Source: Prevotella sp. E2-28 (GTDB lineage: Bacteria > Bacteroidota > Bacteroidia > Bacteroidales > Bacteroidaceae). From it: a stretch of DNA of 64,000 nucleotides. The notes under the pieces were generated by a model. The model made no database searches. It was given only the letters and a program-made list of their open reading frames with translations, and was not told the DNA's origin. Location of the stretch: positions 3,224,001 through 3,288,000 of the forward strand of contig NZ_CP091788.1 in assembly GCF_022024055.1 (NCBI RefSeq), given 5' to 3'. Numbering within the stretch: position 1 is the first letter of the stretch; the number at the start of each line of letters is the position of its first letter. Made by a program: the position numbers and the translations under genes. Shown one piece after another: positions 53,255 through 61,157 of this stretch.

Positions 53255-54634
53255 TTACCTCCTGTCATTCTGAATCAGCGTTAACAGATGATTAACAGCC
53301 TCCTCTTCAGGGATATTCTTCTCAACACATTCTTTGCCCTTATACAAGCTAATCTTTCCACGTCCGGCACCTACATAGCCATAATCAGCATCAGCCATCT
53401 CACCAGGACCGTTTACGATACAGCCCATAATACCAATCTTCAAGCCTACCAGATGACTCGTAGCAGCCTTAATCTTGGCTATTGTCTCCTGTAAATTATA
53501 GAGCGTACGTCCGCAACCAGGACATGAGATATACTCCGTCTTGGTAAACTTAATGCGCGCAGCCTGAAGGATGCTGTCGGAAAGACTAATCAAACTAGTA
53601 GGACTAGTATAACTAGCAGTACTTGTGATAACCAGTTTCGTAGCCTTTCTATCAATAAGCAAGGCACCCACAGCCATAGAGGCTTTAAGTTGCAGTGTCT
53701 CCCAATCTGGAGCATCAACAGCAAGAGTAATGGTATCATCTTTGATACTGGCCTCAGCCTCAGCTCGCAACTTCGTACACTCAGGAATCAAATCAACCAA
53801 CTTACGAGCTACCGGTATCTCGTATTCAGGCTCCTCTGAGAGTGACACGCGGATTGTGTCGCCGATACCCTCCGTAAGAAGAGCACCAATACCTACAGCA
53901 CTTTTTATACGACCGTCTTCGCCTTCACCTGCCTCAGTAACACCAAGATGCAGAGGATAGTGCATATCCTCCTTATCCATCGTCTTTACCAACAAGCGAA
54001 CGGTAGTAACCATCACTACTGTATTTGAAGCCTTAATGCTAATCACTACATCATTAAACTGCTCACGACGGAAGATACGCAGAAATTCCATGCAACTCTC
54101 TACAATACCCTCTGGGGTATCACCATAACGACTCATGATACGGTCTGAGAGAGAACCATGATTCACACCAATACGTACGGCAGTGTGATGCTCCTTACAT
54201 ATATTAATAAAAGGAACGAGCTTAGCATCAATCTTTTTCAGTTCCTCAGCATATTCCTCATCAGTATATTCCAAATGCTTAAAAGTACGACCTGGATCCA
54301 CATAGTTACCAGGATTAATACGTACCTTCTCGCAATACTGTGCAGCCACATCAGCCGTATGGGCAGTAAAATGCACATCAGCTACCAATGGAGCATGATA
54401 ACCATCAGCTTTCAATCGGGCTGAGATATTTTTCATATTCTCTGCCTCACGGATACCCTGAGTGGTGAAACGTACCAATTCGCCACCAGCATCTATAATA
54501 CGTTTGGCCTGAGCTACACTCCCTTCTGTATCATTCGTATCGGTAGTCGCCATCGACTGGATACGAATGGGGTTATCACCACCAATGGCAATATTACCCA
54601 CATGGGCCACACTACTAATTCGTCTTGTACTCAT
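53255..54634 (-). CDS. ispG: 4-hydroxy-3-methylbut-2-enyl diphosphate synthase
   Basis: 459 residues; penultimate step of the MEP isoprenoid pathway. The N-terminal barrel has IGGDNPIRIQSMATTDTNDTE-type start (residues 17-37), VADVHFTAHTAD and GVNHGSLSDRIMSRYGDTPEG. The C-terminal cluster domain carries SCPGCGRTLYNLQ and GCIVNGPGEMADADYGYVG, with the three iron-sulfur cysteines. It is longer than the E. coli enzyme (372) by about 90 residues between the barrel and the cluster domain (about 270-360), but shorter than the three-domain plant-like forms of many Bacteroidetes. Overlaps purE by 20 bases; last gene of the rpoN operon. Confidence 0.93.
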   Translation of the reverse strand: MSTRRISSVAHVGNIAIGGDNPIRIQSMATTDTNDTEGSVAQAKRIIDAGGELVRFTTQGIREAENMKNISARLKADGYHAPLVADVHFTAHTADVAAQYCEKVRINPGNYVDPGRTFKHLEYTDEEYAEELKKIDAKLVPFINICKEHHTAVRIGVNHGSLSDRIMSRYGDTPEGIVESCMEFLRIFRREQFNDVVISIKASNTVVMVTTVRLLVKTMDKEDMHYPLHLGVTEAGEGEDGRIKSAVGIGALLTEGIGDTIRVSLSEEPEYEIPVARKLVDLIPECTKLRAEAEASIKDDTITLAVDAPDWETLQLKASMAVGALLIDRKATKLVITSTASYTSPTSLISLSDSILQAARIKFTKTEYISCPGCGRTLYNLQETIAKIKAATSHLVGLKIGIMGCIVNGPGEMADADYGYVGAGRGKISLYKGKECVEKNIPEEEAVNHLLTLIQNDRR

Positions 54635-55121
54635 ATTTCACTTCTGCCAGTTCCTTATTTGCTTTCTCAATCTTCGTCTTCAGACCGTTCTTATAATCGC
54701 TCAAACGCTGAGCCAGAGCCCCATCACTAAGAGCCAGCATCTCTACAGCCAAGATAGCGGCATTCTGCGCTCCATTCACGCCAACAGTAGCCACAGGAAT
54801 GCCAGGAGGCATCTGGATGATAGAGAGCATCGCATCAAGACCATCCAGCATACCCTTGATGGGTACGCCAATAACTGGCAATGTGGTAGAAGCAGCTATA
54901 ACACCAGGCAGTGCAGCTGCCATGCCAGCCCCTGCAATGATAACCTTCAAACCACGCTCCTTAGCCGTGCGTGCAAACTCCTCAACAGCATCTGGCGTAC
55001 GGTGAGCCGAGAGGGCGTTGACCTCAAACGGTACCTGCATCTCATCAAGTAACTTACAAGCTTTTTCCATAACGGGCAGATCACTTGTACTGCCCATGAT
55101 AATACTAACAATAGGTTTCAT
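54615..55121 (-). CDS. purE: 5-(carboxyamino)imidazole ribonucleotide mutase
   Basis: 168 residues; purine synthesis. Family blocks SIIMGSTSDLPVMEKACKLL (residues 7-26), ALSAHRTPDAVEEFARTA with the catalytic His, IAGAGMAAALPGVIAASTTL and GVNGAQNAAILAVEML. It lies in the operon after the PAP2-like gene (35 bases) and overlaps ispG. Confidence 0.95.
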   Translation of the reverse strand: MKPIVSIIMGSTSDLPVMEKACKLLDEMQVPFEVNALSAHRTPDAVEEFARTAKERGLKVIIAGAGMAAALPGVIAASTTLPVIGVPIKGMLDGLDAMLSIIQMPPGIPVATVGVNGAQNAAILAVEMLALSDGALAQRLSDYKNGLKTKIEKANKELAEVKYEYKTN

Positions 55122-55156
55122 ATTATTTCTCTTTTTACTTTTTTACCTTTTCACTA

Positions 55157-55780
55157 TTATAAGAATACCATTCCTAAAACGGCACAGGCAAAGCCTATAC
55201 CAAATCCACCTACCACCTGCGACAGGCTATGCTGACGCAGAATCATACGAGCCGTTCCTAATATACCAGCCACTGTAAAGACGAGGCAGAACCACCAGAC
55301 AGGATTGAATCCAAAGATATCGGCAAAGACGAACAAGGCTCCTGCCACTCCACCTATAGCTGCTGTATGAGTAGATATCTTCCACCAAATATTTATAATG
55401 GCACACGTAACCTGGACGACCAAAGCACCTATGACTATGCTCGACACAAAATTATAGATATGCAGAGACTCTAATACATACAGACAAGTCAGATAACATA
55501 CGATACTGATAATATAAGGTATAATACGACGACGCTTATGCCCTAACTCCATTCGTGTCCAACCCTGAATGCGCCGATACAAATGAATCAAGAATGTTGG
55601 CAGTAATATCGTAAAGAAATACACAAGTATCAGCACCATAAGTCGATATTCCCACGGGAGCAGGTTCATATAACTGAACAAGAATAGTATAATCAACCCT
55701 ACAAGAGGCAGATAAAACGGGGTAAATATCAAGCTGACAACCCTTGCAGTATAGATGATGCTTTTCTCTCTATTTATCAT
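55157..55780 (-). CDS. PAP2-like membrane protein with degenerate motifs
   Basis: 207 residues with about six spans. The PAP2 phosphatase motifs are visible but altered: GHKRRRIIPY for the first, STHTAAIGG for PSGH, and ARMILRQHSLSQVVGG for SRxxxxxHxxxD with the Asp replaced by Gln. So it may still handle lipid phosphates, or may be inactive. It is 7 bases after rpoN in the operon. Confidence 0.7.
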   Translation of the reverse strand: MINREKSIIYTARVVSLIFTPFYLPLVGLIILFLFSYMNLLPWEYRLMVLILVYFFTILLPTFLIHLYRRIQGWTRMELGHKRRRIIPYIISIVCYLTCLYVLESLHIYNFVSSIVIGALVVQVTCAIINIWWKISTHTAAIGGVAGALFVFADIFGFNPVWWFCLVFTVAGILGTARMILRQHSLSQVVGGFGIGFACAVLGMVFL

Positions 55781-55787
55781 GATTTCT

Positions 55788-57323
55788 TCACTTTCTCAAC
55801 CTAGCAATGGGGATACCCAACTGCTCTCTGTATTTTGCTACCGTACGACGGGCTATGGGATAGCCTTTCTTCTTCAATGCCTCACTCAATGCATCATCGC
55901 TCATGGGACTACGCTTATCTTCCTCATCTACGAGTTCACGCAACACTACTTTTATTTCACGCGTAGAAAGCTCTTCCCCACTCTCTGTGACATATCCGTC
56001 ACTAAAGAAATATTTCAATGGGAATATACCCCATCGTGTCTGCACATATTTGGAATTAGATACACGTGACACTGTGCTTAAATCCAGTCCTGTTAGTTCA
56101 GCCACATCTTTCAGGATCATAGGCCTGAGCAAAGCCTCGTCGCCCTCTTCAAAGAAGCGATGTTGTAATTGAATGATTGACTTCATTGTAAGCGTCAACG
56201 TACGCCTACGCACCTGTACGGCATCAATAAAGCTCTGCGCCGCTTCCACTTTTTGTTTCGTATAAAGTAACGCTTCCTTCATCTGGCGGCTCAGTCCTTC
56301 CTTGTTATTCTGATATTCCTTAAGGAGATCAGAAAACGATTGTGAAACCTGTAACTGCGGTACCTCACCATTGTTAAGTGAAAAAGTCACCGTACCGTCG
56401 TCCAGAGTATCTACAATGAAATCAGGTGTTATCTGTTGCATAGACCGCCCAATAGTCTCGCCCATGGATGCACCAGGTTTGGGATTCAAACGGCGTAATT
56501 CATGAAACAACGACTCAGCCTGTGATTCACCCAATCCCATAGCCTGACGTATTTTGTCCCAATGCTTCTTGGTGAATTCATCAAAATAATCTGTGATGAC
56601 ACGACGCATCAAAGAGAGAAGAAGACCGAAAGCTGAAGACTCCGAATTATTTGAATGTAATTTTTCCTCCGCGATTCTTCTGTCAACCTGCAACAACAAA
56701 CACTCTTGTAATGTGCGGGCACCAATACCTGGCGGATCCAATTGCTGCAGTTTCCTTAGAACGCTCTCCAATTGCGCTGTTGAAAGGTCTATATTATGGT
56801 AGATTGCCAACTCATCAGCTATTCCTTCAAGCGGAGCTCGCAAAAAACCGTCATCATCTAATGAACGGATAATATATTCCATCACGTATCGCTCACGTTC
56901 AGACAGTTCCATCTCTGCTACCTGCTCTAACAATTCATCATAGAACGAAACCGACTGGCCATATACCATTTCTTCGCGCTCTTCCACAGATGACTGTCCA
57001 CCATGAAATACAGGTAGGTCTTCATCATCACGACCAATATTCTCAAGGGCAGCATCCAAAGCGTCATTACGTTCCTCACGTTCACGCTGGCTATCAAAGT
57101 CATCTGTAGAGTCAGAACTATCCGAATAGTCAGGATATTCCTGTAAATCTGGATTCTCCGAATCACTCTCCAGTGCAGGATTATCATGCATCTCCGTCTC
57201 AATGCGCTCAGCAAACTGCTGAATAGGCAGTTCAATGAGATGCGACTGCAACAACTGCTGCTGCGACACAGCCTGCTGTAGCCGTTGTTCTTGCTTCTGC
57301 TCCTGTATCTGACTCTGTGCCAT
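55788..57323 (-). CDS. rpoN: RNA polymerase sigma-54 factor
   Basis: 511 residues. The Gln-rich activator region I (MAQSQIQEQKQEQRLQQAVS, LLQSHLIELPIQQF), an acidic region II (about 65-110), the core-binding domain and the C-terminal RpoN box ARRTVAKYREQLGIP near the end are all present. Sigma-54 needs an AAA+ activator; none is in the window. It is the second gene of a five-gene operon. Confidence 0.96.
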   Translation of the reverse strand: MAQSQIQEQKQEQRLQQAVSQQQLLQSHLIELPIQQFAERIETEMHDNPALESDSENPDLQEYPDYSDSSDSTDDFDSQREREERNDALDAALENIGRDDEDLPVFHGGQSSVEEREEMVYGQSVSFYDELLEQVAEMELSERERYVMEYIIRSLDDDGFLRAPLEGIADELAIYHNIDLSTAQLESVLRKLQQLDPPGIGARTLQECLLLQVDRRIAEEKLHSNNSESSAFGLLLSLMRRVITDYFDEFTKKHWDKIRQAMGLGESQAESLFHELRRLNPKPGASMGETIGRSMQQITPDFIVDTLDDGTVTFSLNNGEVPQLQVSQSFSDLLKEYQNNKEGLSRQMKEALLYTKQKVEAAQSFIDAVQVRRRTLTLTMKSIIQLQHRFFEEGDEALLRPMILKDVAELTGLDLSTVSRVSNSKYVQTRWGIFPLKYFFSDGYVTESGEELSTREIKVVLRELVDEEDKRSPMSDDALSEALKKKGYPIARRTVAKYREQLGIPIARLRK

Positions 57324-57344
57324 TATTATAGCGTTCTCCCGTTA

Positions 57345-57995
57345 TTACGACTTAAAAAACTCTTTCAGCTCCTCGGCATAAGCAGCCAACACATGAGGTT
57401 CCATATTGCCATAACGACGCCATATCTGTTGACATGGCAACAGCAAATCAGAAACGACGGTCTTTTCACGATTCAAATAGGGATCACACGTCTGATAGAT
57501 ATCAAGCACCAAGACGATATCCGACGGTTTCACTTTCAACAGTTTGGCCAACTCCTGCACCTCTGGTGTCTCAGGAACCATTGTGATGATTGACAGACTG
57601 AAATAGAGATCGAGTATCAGTATGAGCATCACGGGCTTGAAACGCCCATCCTCTGCAAGCGGACGGAAATCTCTCTCAAAAGTCTCTTGAACTGCTACAC
57701 CTTGGAAGAATTCATCAACAGCCCCAAAACCTTTCATCTCTCGCAGTAATTTCACAGCACGCTCCAACTTACGGGGACTCTCACTATAAGTCTGCCACAT
57801 CCGTTCTATGCGTGGTGTCTCTAGACTGGCAATCTGCAACATTCGCTTACGCAGAACCTGCGGAGCGATATGCAACTCCATGCTCAATTCAACCATCTCG
57901 CGACTATACAGTGGTTTCACGCCAACAGGCCGATGCAGGTATATTTGCATCAACAACAGCCAATAGTCGTCTTGCCAAACAGTATTCTTTGCCAT
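57345..57995 (-). CDS. Unrecognised protein, first gene of the rpoN operon
   Basis: 216 residues, mostly helical, without signal peptide or membrane span. Visible: MAKNTVWQDDYWLLLMQIYL, a segment of aromatic and Leu-rich helices (LILILDLYFSLSIITMVPET) and LLKVKPSDIVLVLDIYQTCDPY. I do not recognise a family. It begins 21 bases before rpoN and has the operon promoter at 58015-58045, so a role in sigma-54 control is possible but not shown. Confidence 0.7.
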   Translation of the reverse strand: MAKNTVWQDDYWLLLMQIYLHRPVGVKPLYSREMVELSMELHIAPQVLRKRMLQIASLETPRIERMWQTYSESPRKLERAVKLLREMKGFGAVDEFFQGVAVQETFERDFRPLAEDGRFKPVMLILILDLYFSLSIITMVPETPEVQELAKLLKVKPSDIVLVLDIYQTCDPYLNREKTVVSDLLLPCQQIWRRYGNMEPHVLAAYAEELKEFFKS

Positions 57996-58014
57996 ATCAT
58001 CGTGATTTATTCGG

Positions 58015-58045
58015 CAAAATTACGAAAAGTCGAGCGCAAAACAAA
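58015..58045 (-). promoter_or_regulatory. Promoter of the rpoN operon
   Basis: On the minus strand TTTG (58045-58042), 19 bases, TAATTTTG (58022-58015), 20 bases before the first ATG. Confidence 0.7.
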
Positions 58046-58114
58046 GAAACTCGTTTCTTTTTTTACCAATACAGAGTAATTTCACGACTTTTATTGGAAA
58101 AATGCAGTTTTTCC

Positions 58115-58145
58115 TTTGCTCTTCCCCCAATTATTTGTATCTTTG
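58115..58145 (+). promoter_or_regulatory. Promoter of the histidine phosphatase gene
   Basis: TTTG at 58115-58118, 19 bases, then TATCTTTG at 58138-58145, 17 bases before the ATG at 58162. Confidence 0.75.
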
Positions 58146-58161
58146 CCTACGGAATTCTAAC

Positions 58162-59463
58162 ATGCATTCTATGAGACGTATTTTTTCTATGCTATGGATA
58201 GCCTGCCTATACTTGATAACGGCAGCACAAACACCAAAGCAAGATATACATATAAACAAGGCTTTTTCAGGTGGTTCGTTTTTGGCCTACCAAGGTCCGA
58301 AGCAACAACAATTAACACCTGCTCCCAATGGAAAAAAGCCCTTTTACATCAGTCATTACGGTCGTCACGGTTCACGCAACATCACCAAGCCCGAGGTCTT
58401 CCAATATCTTCAGAAGATCATGACACAAGCCCACCAGTCAAACGTTCTGACACTCTTAGGCCAAGATGTCATGAAACGTATCGACTTAATGGAAGCTGAC
58501 ACCCATGAACGCTTTGGTGAACTGACTGCATTAGGCGCTAAGCAGCATGAGGACATCATGTATCGCATGGTAGAACGTTTTCCACAGATTTTCGAAGGTA
58601 ACGTTACTGTCACCGCAAGGAGCACCACCACCATCCGCAGCATCCTGTCTATGAGCTATGCCATGATAAAACTAAAAGCCATGCGTCCAAACGTCATCAT
58701 TAACCAAGATGCCAGCGTGAGTGACATGAACCATCTTTTTCATATTGACAAAGAACTTAATGCTAGTGCTCTCTGCGATGAGAACATGGCTTTCTTTGAG
58801 GACTTCTGCCAAAAGCATCCTACATCAAGACGACTACTCTCTTCATTATTTACAGATACCACTTTCATTGATAAAAACATAGACTCCGACCTGTTTGTAT
58901 CCTACCTGTTCCAGTTGGCCTCCGACTTACAGGACACAAACTTACGCAACCAGTTCACCCTCTTTGACCTTTTCACAGAGGAAGAGCTCTATCTTAACTG
59001 GAAAAAGAATAATGTACAGTGGTATCTTGGCTGGAGTTTCTGTCCTACAAATGGCGGAAAGATACCCTTCTCTCAGCGTTTTCTGCTCAGGAATATCATA
59101 GAACAAGCCGATAGCTGTATCCAACTACCCCACCCTGGTGCCAACCTACGTTATGGACACGACACAGCTCTTTTACCGCTCATCTGCCTATTGGGTGTTA
59201 ATGGTTTTGACCTAGATACTACAGATTTAGAACTTTTGGAACAGCGAGGCTGGATTGATTACCAAATCATTCCTATGGCTGGTAACCTGCAGATTGTGTT
59301 CTATCGCAAGAACCCAGCCGACAAGGATGTGCTTATCAAGGTACTGTTAAACGAGAACGAGGCCACCCTGCCTCTAAAGACAGACGTAGCCCCGTATTAT
59401 CATTGGGATGACTTCCGCAGATTCTATCTGCAACGCATCAATAATTATCAGGAAAATCCTTAA
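58162..59463 (+). CDS. Exported histidine-type acid phosphatase
   Basis: 433 residues from the ATG at 58162 (another at 58171). Signal peptide RIFSMLWIACLYLITAAQ. The catalytic motif is FYISHYGRHGSRN (RHGxR) at about residue 75. This is the branch 2 (phytase/MINPP-like) histidine phosphatase family. The second catalytic element expected near the end is YGHDTALLPL (HD). It would hydrolyse phosphate esters such as inositol phosphates in the periplasm or outside. Its end overlaps the convergent sufE by four bases. Confidence 0.85.
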   Translation: MHSMRRIFSMLWIACLYLITAAQTPKQDIHINKAFSGGSFLAYQGPKQQQLTPAPNGKKPFYISHYGRHGSRNITKPEVFQYLQKIMTQAHQSNVLTLLGQDVMKRIDLMEADTHERFGELTALGAKQHEDIMYRMVERFPQIFEGNVTVTARSTTTIRSILSMSYAMIKLKAMRPNVIINQDASVSDMNHLFHIDKELNASALCDENMAFFEDFCQKHPTSRRLLSSLFTDTTFIDKNIDSDLFVSYLFQLASDLQDTNLRNQFTLFDLFTEEELYLNWKKNNVQWYLGWSFCPTNGGKIPFSQRFLLRNIIEQADSCIQLPHPGANLRYGHDTALLPLICLLGVNGFDLDTTDLELLEQRGWIDYQIIPMAGNLQIVFYRKNPADKDVLIKVLLNENEATLPLKTDVAPYYHWDDFRRFYLQRINNYQENP

Positions 59464-59876
59464 CGCTGCGAAAAAGCCAGCGCATACATACGCATCTGCT
59501 TCACCATTGCCAGCAGACCATTGCTGCGTGTGGGCGACAGATGTTCTTTTAATCCTATCTGCTCTATAAAGTAGAGGTCAGCGTCCAGAATCTCCTGAGG
59601 TGTCGAGTTGTTCAACACCCGTATCAGCAAAGCCACGATACCCTTCACAATCAACGCATCGCTCTCGGCCTGAAAATGAATCTTCCCATCTGAATAATCT
59701 GCTTGCAGCCATACGCGGCTCTGACAACCGTCAATCAGATTGCTCTCTACTTTATATTTCTCGTCCAACGGCTCTTGGTCGTTACCAAGATCTATCAGCA
59801 GTTGGTACTTATCCATCCAGTCATCGAAGTCCTGAAACTCCTCAATGATTTCGTCTTGTCTTTCGTTAATTGACAT
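59460..59876 (-). CDS. sufE: Cysteine desulfurase activator SufE
   Basis: 138 residues. The sulfur-accepting cysteine is Cys51 in NLIDGCQSRVWL, as in E. coli SufE. Other blocks: FQDFDDWMDKYQLLIDLGN and HLSPTRSNGLLAMVKQMR. It takes sulfur from the desulfurase SufS for Fe-S cluster assembly. Its start overlaps the end of the U32 gene by 11 bases. The other suf genes are not here. Confidence 0.93.
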   Translation of the reverse strand: MSINERQDEIIEEFQDFDDWMDKYQLLIDLGNDQEPLDEKYKVESNLIDGCQSRVWLQADYSDGKIHFQAESDALIVKGIVALLIRVLNNSTPQEILDADLYFIEQIGLKEHLSPTRSNGLLAMVKQMRMYALAFSQR

Positions 59877-61110
59877 CTTTTGTTATTTTAAACAGTTTAT
59901 CACTTGGTCTCACCTTCTCAGGTACCTTAATGCTGACACGCGTACCCTGTTGGGCTGTCTGTACACTACTTGTATCATCATGTATCTCGTCAACGGTAAC
60001 GTAGAGGGCTCCAGTGGTAGGACCTGTGATGAGCATCTTATCACCCACACTGAAGGTACCGGCCTCAACAGCAAACTCTGCAACACCGAGTTTCGAGAAA
60101 TACTTCACGCCCTTACCAATATACTTCTTACGCTCGGTAGCGCTAGAACCGTAGTTCGCATTCCACTCACCCAGCGTCTGTCCCTGATAGTAGCCATCCC
60201 AGAAGCCACGATTGAATACCGTTGCCAAACGCTCATCCCAAGTATCCTTTTTCTCTTCAGTAAAGGTTCCATCGAGCACGGCCTGTATGGCCTCCTTGTA
60301 ACATTGCACCACAGTGAGCACATATTCAGGACCACGGGCACGTCCTTCAATTTTGAAAACACGCACGCCACTCTTCATCATACGGTCAATGAAGCGGATG
60401 GTCTTCAAGTCCTTTGGACTCATGATGTACTTATTGTCTATCTCAAGTTCGGTACCCGTCTCACGGTCGGTCACGATATACGAGCGACGACATATCTGCA
60501 TACAGGCTCCGCGATTAGCCGAACGCCCTGTGTTATCCAGACTCATATAGCACTTGCCACTCACGGCCATACACAATGCCCCGTGACAGAACATCTCTAT
60601 GCGCACCAACTCGCCACTAGGACCGCATATCTTCTGTTCCTCAATCTGGCGATAAATCTCTGCCACCTGTTCCATCTTCAGTTCACGAGCCAGCACCACC
60701 ACATCAGCAAACTGCGCATAGAACCTCAGCGCCTCCACATTCGAGATATTCAACTGTGTAGAGAGGTGCACCTCCATGCCAACTTTTCTACAATAAGTCA
60801 TCACAGCGATATCGCAGGCAATGACAGCTGATATCTTCGCCTCTACAGCAGCATCTACAATCTGATGCATCGTCTCGATGTCCTCACCATAGATAATTGT
60901 GTTGACTGTGAGGTAAGTTTTCACGCCCGCCTCATTACAAGTTGCTGCAATCTCACGCAGATCGTCAATCGTAAAATGGTTGGCAGAATGGGAACGCATG
61001 TTCAACTGTTCCACACCGAAATACACGCTATCAGCCCCAGCTTTCAGGGCTGCGGCCAGCGAGTCGCGGCTCCCCACAGGAGCCATTATTTCAAAATCGT
61101 TTAATTTCAT
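59866..61110 (-). CDS. Peptidase U32-family protein (RlhA/TrhP type)
   Basis: 414 residues. The U32 domain (about 1-300) has MAPVGSRDSLAAALKAGADSVYFG at the start and the cysteine-containing blocks IEMFCHGALCMAVSGKCYMS and NRGACMQICRRSYIV. Family members such as RlhA and TrhP (YegQ) hydroxylate RNA bases, and the conserved Cys bind an Fe-S cluster; the peptidase label is historic. The promoter lies 5 bases before the ATG, so the mRNA would be leaderless. Confidence 0.88.
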   Translation of the reverse strand: MKLNDFEIMAPVGSRDSLAAALKAGADSVYFGVEQLNMRSHSANHFTIDDLREIAATCNEAGVKTYLTVNTIIYGEDIETMHQIVDAAVEAKISAVIACDIAVMTYCRKVGMEVHLSTQLNISNVEALRFYAQFADVVVLARELKMEQVAEIYRQIEEQKICGPSGELVRIEMFCHGALCMAVSGKCYMSLDNTGRSANRGACMQICRRSYIVTDRETGTELEIDNKYIMSPKDLKTIRFIDRMMKSGVRVFKIEGRARGPEYVLTVVQCYKEAIQAVLDGTFTEEKKDTWDERLATVFNRGFWDGYYQGQTLGEWNANYGSSATERKKYIGKGVKYFSKLGVAEFAVEAGTFSVGDKMLITGPTTGALYVTVDEIHDDTSSVQTAQQGTRVSIKVPEKVRPSDKLFKITKDVN

Positions 61111-61114
61111 GGTG

Positions 61115-61146
61115 CAAAGGTACGAATAAACAGGAGAAAATGCAAA
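61115..61146 (-). promoter_or_regulatory. Promoter of the U32/sufE operon, likely leaderless
   Basis: On the minus strand TTTG (61146-61143), 20 bases, TACCTTTG (61122-61115), with the ATG at 61110. The expected start of transcription falls on or next to the ATG. Confidence 0.75.
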
Positions 61147-61157
61147 CTTATTGCCAC

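Noticed and set aside
59845..60831. 328-codon open frame opposite the U32 gene
   Set aside because: Composition is that of a reverse-complement shadow; the U32 gene on the other strand is a clear family match.
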